Below are positions 25,203-32,776 of a DNA stretch of 32,776 nucleotides, piece by piece. Under the pieces are notes generated by a model that ran no database searches, was not told where the DNA came from, and worked only from the letters and a program-made list of their open reading frames with translations. The stretch lies in NCBI GenBank assembly GCA_024402475.1, contig JAKSTQ010000024.1, forward strand, positions 1-32,776. The letters run 5' to 3'. Origin of the DNA: Treponema sp. GTDB lineage: Bacteria > Spirochaetota > Spirochaetia > Treponematales > Treponemataceae. How positions within the stretch are numbered: the stretch's first letter is position 1; each line of letters begins with the position of its first letter. The translations under genes were made by a program, and so were the position numbers.

Positions 25203-26432
25203 TTAGAATGGAAGTTCCTTTCCTTCTTTTCGCCAGTCTATGAATTCTGCTGTTGCTGTGAACAGTACATCGCTTGAAGAGTTAAGAGCTGTTTCAACAG
25301 AATCCTGGATTACGCTGATGATAAAGCCGACTGCAACAATCTGCATTGAAATGTCATCAGGAATTCCAAGAAGTGAACATGCCATTGGAATCAAAAGCAG
25401 AGAACCGCCTGCAACACCAGAAGCACCGCAGGCCCCGAGAGTAGCAATAAAACAAAGCAGGATCGCAGTAGGAATATCTACAGAAATTCCGAGTGTGTTT
25501 GCAGCAGTCAAAGACATGATTGTAATTACGCTTGCTGCTCCATCCATATTGATTGTTGCTCCCAGCGGAAGTGAAACTGAATAAGTTTCTTTGTTAAGCC
25601 CAAGTTTTTCGCAGAGGTTCATGTTAACAGGAAGGTTAGCTGCAGAACTTCTTGTAAAGAATGCTGTAAGGCCACTTTCCTTAAGACAGCGGAATACAAG
25701 CGGATAAGGATTTTTCTTGAGCGCAATTCCAACTACAAGCGGATTTATTATAAGGGCAGTAAAAAGCATTGCTCCAACCAGAAGGAGAATCAGTTTGCCG
25801 TAACTTGTAAAAATAGAAAGACCGTTTGTTCTTACTGTATCATAAACAATTCCAAGAATACCAAGTGGCGCAAATCCGATTACAATTCTTACGATTTTTG
25901 TAACAGCTTCAGAAAGAATTTTTGCATGTGCCTTAGTGATTTCGCTTCCCTTAAGTTTTTTCAGTGTAATTCCTAAAAGAGAAGCCCAGAAAAGAATTGA
26001 AAGATAATTTGCTTCTGAAATTGCTTTAACAGGATTTGTGATGATGCCTTTAAGAAGATTTCCGAGAACTTCGCCGATTCCTTTAGGAGCCGAAATCTGT
26101 TCAGTAGTCGAAGTCAATACAATTGTCAAAGGAAAAAGTTTTGCTGCAAAAACTGCAATGATTGCTGCCAGCAAAGTTGTGAGCATGTAAAGAAAAATTA
26201 CACGGCCAAATTTTGATTTGTCAATCGATGTGGCATTGGCAAGTGAAGACATTACAAGTAAGAAAACAAGAATCGGTGCAATTGCTTTAAGTGCTCCGAC
26301 AAAAATGTCTCCTAATACAGCAATAAATGGAGCTTGAGGAAGAAAGATTCCAAGCAGCAAACCGATAACAAGTCCAATAAGGATTTTTACAACGAGACTG
26401 GTATTTATCCAGATAGAAATAAGTTTATTCAT
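25203..26432 (-). CDS. sstT: Serine/threonine:Na+ symporter SstT
   Basis: 409 residues of the dicarboxylate/amino acid:cation symporter family. The close match to E. coli SstT runs through the protein: FVGALKAIAPILV near the start, FFTRSSAANLPVNM in hairpin 1, GATINMDGA, and CGASGVAGGSLLLIP in hairpin 2, ending QDSVETALNSSSDVLFTA. It imports serine and threonine with sodium. I choose ATG 26432 (MNKLISIW): a -10 box ends six bases before it, whereas the upstream ATGs at 26510 and beyond encode residues with no family match and lie in the promoter region. Monocistronic. Confidence 0.94.
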   Translation of the reverse strand: MNKLISIWINTSLVVKILIGLVIGLLLGIFLPQAPFIAVLGDIFVGALKAIAPILVFLLVMSSLANATSIDKSKFGRVIFLYMLTTLLAAIIAVFAAKLFPLTIVLTSTTEQISAPKGIGEVLGNLLKGIITNPVKAISEANYLSILFWASLLGITLKKLKGSEITKAHAKILSEAVTKIVRIVIGFAPLGILGIVYDTVRTNGLSIFTSYGKLILLLVGAMLFTALIINPLVVGIALKKNPYPLVFRCLKESGLTAFFTRSSAANLPVNMNLCEKLGLNKETYSVSLPLGATINMDGAASVITIMSLTAANTLGISVDIPTAILLCFIATLGACGASGVAGGSLLLIPMACSLLGIPDDISMQIVAVGFIISVIQDSVETALNSSSDVLFTATAEFIDWRKEGKELPF

Positions 26433-26438
26433 AGTAAA

Positions 26439-26447
26439 AGTATAACA
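26439..26447 (-). promoter_or_regulatory. sstT promoter, leaderless type
   Basis: Minus strand TGtTATACT (26447..26439), then six bases to the ATG at 26432, which would place the start on the A of the ATG. Confidence 0.55.
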
Positions 26448-26467
26448 CACAACCATGAAAACACAAC

Positions 26468-26498
26468 AAAAAAGCCCGCTCCATTTTGGAACGGACTT
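26468..26498 (-). terminator. ilvC terminator, beyond the repeat array
   Basis: Minus strand stem AAGTCCGTTCC (26498..26488) and GGAGCGGGCTT (26482..26472), 11 bp with two G-U pairs, 5-nt loop, then six T. Since it is the first terminator after ilvC, the whole tandem array should be transcribed as the ilvC 3' untranslated region. Confidence 0.82.
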
Positions 26499-26502
26499 TC
26501 CT

Positions 26503-26858
26503 GCTGTCATATAAACTTTCTTAGAACCAGATGTTATTAGAGAACTGGTTTCATGACGGGTATAGGCTGATAAGCATACCCGTCAAACGCGTTAGTCAAG
26601 GCTTTAAGAGAGCAGAATGCGAACGTGCCTTGACGAATGCGTATTGCTGTCATATAAGCTCTCTTAGAACCCAATACTATTAAAGTACAGGCTTCATGAC
26701 GGGTATAGGCTGACAAGCATACCCGTCAAACGCGTTAGTCAAGGCTTTAAGAGAGCAGAATGCGAACGTGCCTTGACGAATGCGTATCGCTGTCATATAT
26801 GCTCTCTTAGAACCCAATACTATTAAAGTACAGGCTTCATCGCTGTCATATATGCTCT
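26503..26858 (-). repeat. 143-bp tandem array carrying copies of the ilvC 3' end
   Basis: Units at 26503..26645 and 26646..26788 are 143 bp each; a third at 26789..26841 is 53 bp because it lacks a 90-bp segment and includes the real ilvC stop. On the minus strand each unit has a core (TATATGACAGC), a tail starting ATGAA.CC and encoding MKPVL-stop, and, in the full units, a 90-bp segment between core and tail. That segment (26555..26644 and 26698..26787) holds hairpins GACGGGTAT/ATACCCGTC and GTCAAGGC/GCCTTGAC. It is exactly 30 open codons in the IlvC frame (starts ATACGCATT, ends CCCGTC). The two 90-bp copies differ at one base. The array and the terminator fill the whole 390-bp gap between sstT and ilvC. 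Confidence 0.92.
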
Positions 26859-28301
26859 CAGCTTTCTACCAACAACTTCGATCGGATGGTTTCTGATTTC
26901 TGCATTTACAGAAACGAGTTCACCATTGTTTACACAGTTATCTTTGAGTTCAAGACCCTTTCCGATAACGTCTGTGTGAAGTTTAGGCATAAGATCTTTT
27001 GCCATCATTGGAGCTGCAACACGAGCAAAGAGGTAACAACCGTATTCTGCTGTATCAGAAATTACTTTGTTCATTTCGTAGAGGCGTTTGCGGTCGATAA
27101 GGTTTGCAATAAGTGGAACTTCATGGAGTGATTCATAGTATGCAGATTCTTCTTTAATACCAGCATCAACCATTGTTTCGAATGCAAGTTCACAACCAGC
27201 TTTGATCATTGCAACCATGAGGATACCTTTGTCAAAGTATTCCTGTTCGTTGATTGTTTCGTCAGATTCTTTATTTGTTTCGAATGCAAGTTTACCTGTT
27301 TCTTCGCGCCATGCAAGAAGGTTAGCATCTTTGTTTGCCCAGTCTTTCATCATTGTGCTTGAGAATTCGCCTGAAATGATGTCATCCATGTGTTTCTGGT
27401 AGAGAGGAGCAAGCAAAGCCTTGATTTCTTTAGAAAGAGCATTAGCCTTGATTTTTGCAGGGTTAGAAAGACGGTCCATCATTCCTGTTACGCCGCCCCA
27501 TTTGAGAGCTTCAGAAATAACGTTCCATCCGTGCATAAGGAATTTTGTTGCATATTCAGGAGAGATTCCTTCTTCAACCATTTTGTCGTAACAAACGATT
27601 GTACCAGCCTGGAGCATACCACAAAGAATTGTCTGTTCGCCCATAAGGTCAGATTTAACTTCTGCAACAAAGTCAGATTCAAGAACACCAGCTTTTGAAC
27701 CACCCATACCTACAGCAAGAGCTTTTGCATAAGCCCATCCTTTTCCTTCCGGGTCGTTTTCTGGGTGAACTGCGATAAGGTCAGGTACACCGAATCCGCG
27801 CTGGAATTCGTGCCAAACTTCTGTTCCTGGTCCTTTAGGTGCACACATTACAACTGTGATATCTTTACGGATCTGCATTCCTTCTTCAATCATGTTGAAT
27901 CCATGTGAATACCAGAGAGCTGAACCTTTCTTCATTTTTTCCATAACTGCTGTGATTACAGGAGTATGCTGCTTGTCTGGAGTAAGGTTACCAACGAGAT
28001 CAGCATCAGGAATCATTTCGTCGTATGTACCAACTTTGAATCCGTTTTCTGTAGCATTTTTCCATGACTGACGTTTTTCAGCAATTGCTTCTGGACGAAG
28101 AGCGTAAGAAACATCGAGACCTGAATCGCGAAGACACATACCCTGGTTAAGACCCTGAGCACCACATCCTACGATTACGATTTTTTTGCCTTTAAGTGCA
28201 TTTACACCGTCAGCGAATTCTTCTTTAGCCATTGAACGGCAGTGACCAAGCTGCATGCGTGCTTTACGCCATGGAATTGAATTGAAATAATTTTCACCCA
28301 T
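26823..28301 (-). CDS. ilvC: Ketol-acid reductoisomerase, class II
   Basis: 492 residues, the long (class II) form found in enterobacteria and plants with a duplicated knotted helical domain. [10 protein letters not shown] (about 46-55) is the NADPH-binding loop, with Arg/Lys/Ser in [14 protein letters not shown] contacting the phosphate; catalytic acidic residues are in [18 protein letters not shown]. The C terminus [15 protein letters not shown] is normal for the class and forms part of the downstream tandem repeat. The enzyme makes dihydroxy-isovalerate and its homologue in valine, leucine and isoleucine synthesis. AGGAGT lies nine bases before the ATG. No other ilv gene is in the window. 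Confidence 0.97.
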   Translation of the reverse strand: MGENYFNSIPWRKARMQLGHCRSMAKEEFADGVNALKGKKIVIVGCGAQGLNQGMCLRDSGLDVSYALRPEAIAEKRQSWKNATENGFKVGTYDEMIPDADLVGNLTPDKQHTPVITAVMEKMKKGSALWYSHGFNMIEEGMQIRKDITVVMCAPKGPGTEVWHEFQRGFGVPDLIAVHPENDPEGKGWAYAKALAVGMGGSKAGVLESDFVAEVKSDLMGEQTILCGMLQAGTIVCYDKMVEEGISPEYATKFLMHGWNVISEALKWGGVTGMMDRLSNPAKIKANALSKEIKALLAPLYQKHMDDIISGEFSSTMMKDWANKDANLLAWREETGKLAFETNKESDETINEQEYFDKGILMVAMIKAGCELAFETMVDAGIKEESAYYESLHEVPLIANLIDRKRLYEMNKVISDTAEYGCYLFARVAAPMMAKDLMPKLHTDVIGKGLELKDNCVNNGELVSVNAEIRNHPIEVVGRKLRAYMTAMKPVL

Positions 28302-28350
28302 TGTTTTGTTACTCCTATATAGAAATAATTATTGTATGAATACTTTAGTT

Positions 28351-28375
28351 CTGAAAACTATTTAAAGTTTTTCAG
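28351..28375 (-). promoter_or_regulatory. Stem-loop at the 5' end of the ilvC leader
   Basis: CTGAAAACT (28351..28359) pairs with AGTTTTTCAG (28366..28375) with one bulged base; flanking AATA/TATT extend it. It begins within a few bases of the predicted mRNA 5' end. No T run, leader peptide or T-box motif is visible, so it may only protect the 5' end. Confidence 0.35.
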
Positions 28376-28384
28376 TATTATTAA

Positions 28385-28413
28385 AGTATATTAGAAAGGT
28401 TGAAATATTGCAA
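28385..28413 (-). promoter_or_regulatory. ilvC promoter
   Basis: Minus strand TTGCAA (28413..28408), 17-bp spacer, TATACT (28390..28385). Predicted start near 28378, giving a leader of about 77 nt. Confidence 0.6.
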
Positions 28414-28440
28414 GGGAATTTCTCTACAATATCAATGTAT

Positions 28441-28469
28441 TTGACTTGTCTCAATTAAAAAGTTATTAT
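28441..28469 (+). promoter_or_regulatory. Promoter of the Tp0751-like gene, leaderless type
   Basis: TTGACT (28441..28446), 17-bp spacer, TATTAT (28464..28469), then eight bases to the ATG. A near-consensus promoter that places the start within two bases of the ATG. Confidence 0.72.
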
Positions 28470-28477
28470 AATAGAAT

Positions 28478-30025
28478 ATGAATAACGGTATGAAGAAAAT
28501 AATTCCTGTCATTTTTGTCCTCATTGCTGCAGCCCTTGCTGTTGTTTATTTCAGCCGCAGGACTTTGTCAAATTCAATTAAGGACGATGCTCCTTCACTT
28601 GTAACTGCTGACTCACAGGAAAAGAAATCTTCTTCAGACGAAAACAGCGTAACCATCGTAGAAGAAAATACGCCGACTTCGTTCATGCCGCTTAAAGATG
28701 ATGAAACACTTCTTTCTTCAATGGGAATTGATATCGACGGCGATAAGCTTGATGATGAAATCCTTATCGTAAGAAAACTGTCAGGCCCGAATCTTGTAAT
28801 CGTAATCGGACTTTATAATCAGGCCCAGAAAATGTATGTCCGTGCCGCAGAAATCAAGACAGAAATTTCTCAGTTCCGTTCATTCTCATATAACGTAATG
28901 GATGTTACCGGTGATCACGAAGTAGCGCTTGTTTACCAGGGATTTTTGGAAAACGGAAACTCAGTTCTGCAGATTTTTGATTTCAACCGTTCAGGTGATT
29001 CACTCTCATTGAACAGAATCGGTGACTTTAAATCTGACGGTACAATCTTTATTGAACAGTATGCCCGCACAGATACTTATGAACTTAATGAATCCTCAGG
29101 AAAAAGTTTCCCGGTCTGGGTATACAGTTCAGATCCAAAAGCAGGGGCGGGAAGTTTGAATCAGCTTCAGACTCAGTATGACTGGAACCCTTCAGCAGGC
29201 CGCTATACACAGACAAAACAGATTCTCGTAACAGGCCGTAATCTTGCCGTTAAGGAACTTGCAAAAATTCAGGACGGTACTGTAGAAACATTTGCTGCAT
29301 ACCTTAAAGGACTTTGGGTTCAGTACGGAAACGAAGACCGCCGCCGCCGTTATATTTACATTGATTATGACAACCGCGAAGTTATCTTCCTGGAAAACGA
29401 CGGACAGGAAGTTTACAACTGGGTTTCAAGCAGCCTTTACCGCAACGGAATTTACATTCAGTCTGCAAACAGTTCTATCGAAAACCTTCACCGCCGTTTT
29501 GCAGTAACCCTTACAGATATTGACCGTGTCCGCATTCAGGCTTACGACGATGTCCGCATGCATATTGGTGCAGATAACCTCTGGAATGGTTACTACAAGC
29601 GCCTTACAGATTTGAGCGCTTTTACAAAAACAGCTTCAAATACCAAAAAACTTGATGCACTTCAGGAAAGCCTTAATTCCGATTCAGGCTGGTACACAGC
29701 AGACGGTGCAGGATTTGTATTCAAGAATGGTGTCTATACTGTAACAACAGAAAATTTTACTGAGAACGGTTCAATGAGTATCTATCAGGTTGATAATACA
29801 CAGGTAATTCAGTTTTCATCTGCAGACCAGCAGCGTTATCTGGGGGATGTTTATATTATCGATTACAAGCAGATTCCTCGTGTAATCAGATACCGCAACG
29901 GCAGAACAAAAACTGTTTACGATGATGAAACATCAACAATAGTTCTTCGTCCTGCCGTATTGATGGCGTCAAGCGTTCAGGAAATCTCAGGAAAAGTTAT
30001 CACTCTCAATTCAGAAAAGAAATAA
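28478..30025 (+). CDS. Pallilysin (Tp0751)-related surface protein
   Basis: 515 residues. A signal anchor (about 6-26) leads into a Ser/Glu-rich linker and a region with calcium-loop-like motifs (DIDGDKLDDE at 85-94; DVTGDHE at 142-148) resembling FG-GAP/VCBS units. Residues 271-377 align by eye with the lipocalin-like domain of T. pallidum Tp0751: GLWVQ at 278-282, EVIF at 301-304, HRRFAVT at 338-344, then VRIQAYDDV and LWNGYYKR near 368-375. The HEXXH motif reported for Tp0751 is absent; the matching stretch reads DIDRVR (347-352). A second, similar beta-rich unit follows (about 390-490). Tp0751 binds host extracellular matrix; here the role is unknown. No Shine-Dalgarno site. Confidence 0.75.
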   Translation: MNNGMKKIIPVIFVLIAAALAVVYFSRRTLSNSIKDDAPSLVTADSQEKKSSSDENSVTIVEENTPTSFMPLKDDETLLSSMGIDIDGDKLDDEILIVRKLSGPNLVIVIGLYNQAQKMYVRAAEIKTEISQFRSFSYNVMDVTGDHEVALVYQGFLENGNSVLQIFDFNRSGDSLSLNRIGDFKSDGTIFIEQYARTDTYELNESSGKSFPVWVYSSDPKAGAGSLNQLQTQYDWNPSAGRYTQTKQILVTGRNLAVKELAKIQDGTVETFAAYLKGLWVQYGNEDRRRRYIYIDYDNREVIFLENDGQEVYNWVSSSLYRNGIYIQSANSSIENLHRRFAVTLTDIDRVRIQAYDDVRMHIGADNLWNGYYKRLTDLSAFTKTASNTKKLDALQESLNSDSGWYTADGAGFVFKNGVYTVTTENFTENGSMSIYQVDNTQVIQFSSADQQRYLGDVYIIDYKQIPRVIRYRNGRTKTVYDDETSTIVLRPAVLMASSVQEISGKVITLNSEKK

Positions 30026-30046
30026 TTAATCTTTCCCTGATTCCAT

Positions 30047-31867
30047 TTATTCTGTTTTGAAAATATGAATGATCTCTACAAGTTTGTTCGCGTTTGAACT
30101 GAGGTCTTCTGCCATTGCCGCAAGTTCTTCGGCGGCACTTGCATTCTGCTGTGTAATTGAATCAAGCTGAACTACAGCATCTGTTACCTGGCTTGCACCT
30201 GTATCCTGTTCTTTGCAGGCAAGTGATATTTCATCAATAAGATCGCTGGTCTGTTCAATCTTTGGAAGAACACCATTAATCTTTGTTCCTGCAGTTTCGG
30301 ATTTTTCAAGAGAGATTCCTGAAAGTTCAACAATATCTTTTGCAGTCTTCTGGCTTCGTTCGGCAAGCTTTCTTACTTCACTTGCAACTACAGCAAAACC
30401 TTTTCCTGCTTCACCTGCGCGGGCAGCTTCGATTGCAGCATTAAGTGCAAGAAGATTTGTCTGGTTTGCAATTCCCTGAATCTCCTGAATCTTATGAGTA
30501 ATTTCCCTTACAGTTTCAACGGCTTCATTTACAACAGTTACAGCTTCCTGACTGTCATTTGAAGTCTGTGTTGCAAGGTTACTTGTTGTGTCAGCATTGC
30601 CGGCTGTGTGTTTGATGTTTGCTGCAATCTGTTCAAGAGTTGAACTCATTTCCTGTGTTTCTGCAGCCTGTTCAGATGCTCCGGCAGAAATTGCCTGACT
30701 TGAAGTTTTGATCTGTCTGCTTCCCGCAAGAACCTGCTGGGCGTTGTCATCGATTTTAAGGACAATGTCGTAAAGCAGTTCGATAAAGGTATTTGTGTCA
30801 GCTGAAAGTTCTGCAAATTCATCATTACCTGTAACCGGCAGACGGTAAGTCAAGTCTGCTTCTCCGCTTGTAAGGTTTTTCATTGCACCCTGAACTTTTC
30901 TCAACGGTTTTATGAATCTTCTGAACAGAATTATTCCGATTGCAACCATAAAGGCAACTGTAAGAATAATGATTTCAATGATGAGCGGTGTAAAAATATT
31001 TGTCTTGAGAATCTGCGAAACATCAAGGCGTTTACCTAAATAAAGTGTTGTAAGGAATTCGCCTTTTTTGTTTTTAATAGGGAAATATTTTGCGATGTAC
31101 GGAATGTGATTTATTGTTGTGATCGCAGAATATGATTCACCTTTTTCTGCCATGCGGATTGGTGCAGGGTCAGCAATTTTTGTTCCTTCCATTCCTTCAA
31201 TGGTAGTTGAAACACGGACTTCACCGTCAAAAATCGTAATGTCACAGCCGGTGTAATTCTGAACTTTTTTGATGAATTCTTTTGATGTAAGAACTTCAAT
31301 TACTGCAATGGCTCCGACAGGCTTTCCGTTTTTTTCTATAGGAACAAGTGCTGTTCCATAAAGGTTAGAACCGATTTTTTCAAGGTTAAGTGTAGGCTTG
31401 CCGGCAAGGGCATCTTTTACAATTTCGGGGTTGCGGACAATTCCATATTTTTCATCTGAAATCTGAACGCCGTTTGTGTTACAGATAATCACTTTGTCTG
31501 CACCAAGATATTCAACCGCATCTGCACAGATTTTATTTGCAATTGAAACTGTAAGTTCTGAATCCCTGAGAATGTATTCACATTCGGAACGGGACTGCTT
31601 TGCAATCCGGTCTACAGTATCAAGATCTTCGTTTATTTCCCGCAGGAGAATTTCAGATTTCTGAGAAGTGTCTGCTGTAAAATAAGAATTCAGTCCGGAA
31701 TCAAGTCCCAGAGAAACTGTCGTTGCGATAAGTCCTGCATATACAAGAATAAGTGCTGCCAGAACAATAAGAATGATACGAGCTGCAGAGGTTGTTTTTG
31801 TTTTGTTTGCTGATTTCTGTTTTGAAAACCTGTTGATAAACTTTGATAAAAAATTCACTTTACTCAT
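30047..31867 (-). CDS. Methyl-accepting chemotaxis protein with Cache-type sensor
   Basis: 606 residues. A basic cytoplasmic start, membrane helix 1 (about 29-53), a periplasmic domain of roughly 230 residues that looks like a Cache fold ([13 protein letters not shown], then [12 protein letters not shown]), helix 2 (about 288-312), HAMP (about 312-365) and a signalling coiled coil with its tip around 464-503 ([20 protein letters not shown]). It should bind a small molecule outside the membrane and report to CheA/CheW. The ATG has no Shine-Dalgarno site; a TGgTAGAAT box ends seven bases before it. It converges on the Tp0751-like gene with no strong terminator between. Confidence 0.95.
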   Translation of the reverse strand: MSKVNFLSKFINRFSKQKSANKTKTTSAARIILIVLAALILVYAGLIATTVSLGLDSGLNSYFTADTSQKSEILLREINEDLDTVDRIAKQSRSECEYILRDSELTVSIANKICADAVEYLGADKVIICNTNGVQISDEKYGIVRNPEIVKDALAGKPTLNLEKIGSNLYGTALVPIEKNGKPVGAIAVIEVLTSKEFIKKVQNYTGCDITIFDGEVRVSTTIEGMEGTKIADPAPIRMAEKGESYSAITTINHIPYIAKYFPIKNKKGEFLTTLYLGKRLDVSQILKTNIFTPLIIEIIILTVAFMVAIGIILFRRFIKPLRKVQGAMKNLTSGEADLTYRLPVTGNDEFAELSADTNTFIELLYDIVLKIDDNAQQVLAGSRQIKTSSQAISAGASEQAAETQEMSSTLEQIAANIKHTAGNADTTSNLATQTSNDSQEAVTVVNEAVETVREITHKIQEIQGIANQTNLLALNAAIEAARAGEAGKGFAVVASEVRKLAERSQKTAKDIVELSGISLEKSETAGTKINGVLPKIEQTSDLIDEISLACKEQDTGASQVTDAVVQLDSITQQNASAAEELAAMAEDLSSNANKLVEIIHIFKTE

Positions 31868-31874
31868 AACAGAT

Positions 31875-31883
31875 ATTCTACCA
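31875..31883 (-). promoter_or_regulatory. Chemoreceptor promoter, leaderless type
   Basis: Minus strand TGgTAGAAT (31883..31875), then seven bases to the ATG at 31867. No good -35. Confidence 0.55.
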
Positions 31884-31908
31884 TTAAAACTGGAATTTTG
31901 CGAGAAGA

Positions 31909-32113
31909 ATCGTGGTGCTATCCCAGCGCAAGCGCAGCCGTTTTTGTTGACAATATCGTGGTGCTATCACTTCTTCACCTTAACATCTCTGCCACGATGA
32001 CCTTGCGCAAGCGCATATTGTTTTGTTGACAATATCGTGGTGCTATCACTTCTTTACCTTAACATCTCTGCCACGATGACCTTGCGCAAGCGCAGCCGTT
32101 TTTGTTGACAATA
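31909..32113. repeat. 79-bp tandem repeat upstream of alaS
   Basis: ATCGTGGTGCTATC occurs at 31909, 31955 and 32034; GCGCAAGCGCA at 31926, 32005 and 32084; TTGACA at 31947, 32026 and 32105. The period is exactly 79 bp, with the first copy lacking 33 bp. Each full unit has the inverted repeat ATCGTGG/CCACGAT and the palindrome TGCGCAAGCGCA. The last TTGACA is the -35 box of the alaS promoter. On the minus strand each full unit encodes a short open stretch ending [11 protein letters not shown] with two stops in a row (TGA TAG). This array and the two divergent promoters fill the space between the chemoreceptor and alaS. Confidence 0.92.
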
Positions 32114-32133
32114 AAGGCATCCTTCTTTATTAT
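32105..32133 (+). promoter_or_regulatory. alaS promoter, leaderless type
   Basis: TTGACA (32105..32110), 17-bp spacer, TATTAT (32128..32133), then nine bases to the ATG. Near-consensus; the start falls within about three bases of the ATG. The -35 box lies in the last repeat unit. Confidence 0.78.
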
Positions 32134-32142
32134 TATAAGACT

Positions 32143-32776
32143 ATGACAGCTAACGAATTACGCTCAAAATATATTGAGTTTTTTAAATCAAAAAATCATG
32201 CAGAAATTTCAGGTCAGTCTCTGATTCCTGAAAATGATCCATCAGTTCTTTTTACAACAGCCGGAATGCATCCGCTTGTTCCTTATCTTCTTGGCGAAAA
32301 ACATCCTGCCGGAACACGCCTTACAGACTATCAGAAATGTGTCCGAACTGGTGATATTGACGAAGTAGGTGACCCAAGCCATCTTACATGTTTCGAAATG
32401 CTTGGTAACTGGTCCCTCGGTGATTATTTCAAAAAAGAATCAATCGCATTTTCTTATGAATTCCTTACAAGCCCACAGTGGCTTGCCCTTGATCCTAGAA
32501 AGATTTCCGTAACAGTTTTTGCCGGCGATGAAAACGCACCTCGCGATGAAGAAGCTGCAGGTTACTGGAAAGAAGTTGGTATGCCGGAAGATAAAATCGC
32601 ATACCTTCCTGCAAGCGATAACTGGTGGGCAGCAGGTCCTACAGGTCCTTGTGGTCCAGATACAGAAATTTTCTACTGGGTTGGCGAAGGTCTTCCACCT
32701 CAGGGCTCTAACAAAGGTACAGACAGCGCAAACTGGATGGAAATCTGGAACAACGTTTTCATGCAGTTTGAACGCA
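32143..32776 (+). CDS. alaS: Alanine-tRNA ligase, N-terminal part
   Basis: The first 211 codons, cut by the window edge. The class II synthetase core is clear: [19 protein letters not shown] at the start, motif 1 region [19 protein letters not shown], motif 2 [15 protein letters not shown], then the glycine-rich [13 protein letters not shown] and the conserved IWNNVFMQF. It charges tRNA-Ala with alanine. There is no Shine-Dalgarno sequence before the ATG. Editing and C-terminal domains lie beyond the window, so I cannot say whether it is the short form reported for some spirochaetes. Confidence 0.96.
   Translation, partial: MTANELRSKYIEFFKSKNHAEISGQSLIPENDPSVLFTTAGMHPLVPYLLGEKHPAGTRLTDYQKCVRTGDIDEVGDPSHLTCFEMLGNWSLGDYFKKESIAFSYEFLTSPQWLALDPRKISVTVFAGDENAPRDEEAAGYWKEVGMPEDKIAYLPASDNWWAAGPTGPCGPDTEIFYWVGEGLPPQGSNKGTDSANWMEIWNNVFMQFER

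Noticed and set aside
26503..26788. Small protein genes in the 143-bp repeat
   Set aside because: The open stretches have no Shine-Dalgarno site or promoter of their own, and 143 is not a multiple of three, so frames do not connect between units. The ilvC-tail explanation accounts for the frame.
28302..28378. Attenuator in the ilvC leader
   Set aside because: The stem-loop is not followed by a T run and there is no open leader peptide rich in Ile, Leu or Val.
31909..32110. CRISPR array upstream of alaS
   Set aside because: The whole 79-bp unit repeats, with no variable spacers, and there are no cas genes.
32111..32142. T-box or other riboswitch before alaS
   Set aside because: Only about ten bases lie between the -10 box and the ATG, leaving no room for a leader.

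Overview
The window is most likely chromosomal DNA from a Treponema-type spirochaete (about 40% GC by eye, low-GC codon use). The clearest marker is the protein at 28478..30025, whose middle resembles the T. pallidum surface protein Tp0751 (pallilysin). Two methyl-accepting chemotaxis proteins, an HD-GYP protein, a Na+:serine/threonine symporter, a cytoplasmic family 2 glycosidase and a stand-alone ilvC fit a motile, host-associated, sugar-fermenting species with some amino-acid synthesis. I see no rRNA, phage, transposase or CRISPR.

Layout. 1..290: a GC-rich palindromic repeat and a tRNA-Thr(CGU) that directly follows a double cyclic-nucleotide-binding protein gene. 1619..6107 (+): PHP phosphoesterase, then comM and recQ overlapping by four bases, then rpmB with a clean promoter and terminator. 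6174..10799 (-): PEGA lipoprotein, then HtrA protease, uvrB and a metallo-beta-lactamase-fold hydrolase in one run. 10903..15186 (+): GH2 glycosidase and a six-helix chemoreceptor. 15260..19949 (-): a four-gene Gld-like ABC module. 20018..23654 (-): FAD oxidoreductase, BAX-inhibitor-like membrane protein, HD-GYP protein. 23750..25108 (+): MATE exporter. 25203..28301 (-): sstT and ilvC separated by a 143-bp tandem repeat. 28478..30025 (+): Tp0751-like protein. 30047..31867 (-): chemoreceptor. Then a 79-bp tandem repeat and the start of alaS (+), cut by the window edge.

Two patterns run through the window. First, most genes that begin a transcription unit have no Shine-Dalgarno sequence and instead carry a -10 box only 6 to 9 bases before an ATG, which predicts leaderless mRNAs. 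Genes inside operons, and the TTG and GTG starts, mostly have Shine-Dalgarno sequences or overlap the upstream gene. Second, three intergenic regions hold palindrome-rich repeats tied to neighbouring genes. The most striking lies between ilvC and its terminator: a tandem repeat carrying copies of the last IlvC codons, split by a 90-bp palindromic segment that is exactly 30 open codons in the IlvC frame. The repeat before alaS supplies the -35 box of the alaS promoter, and the repeat at the left edge shares a 19-bp end with tRNA-Thr.
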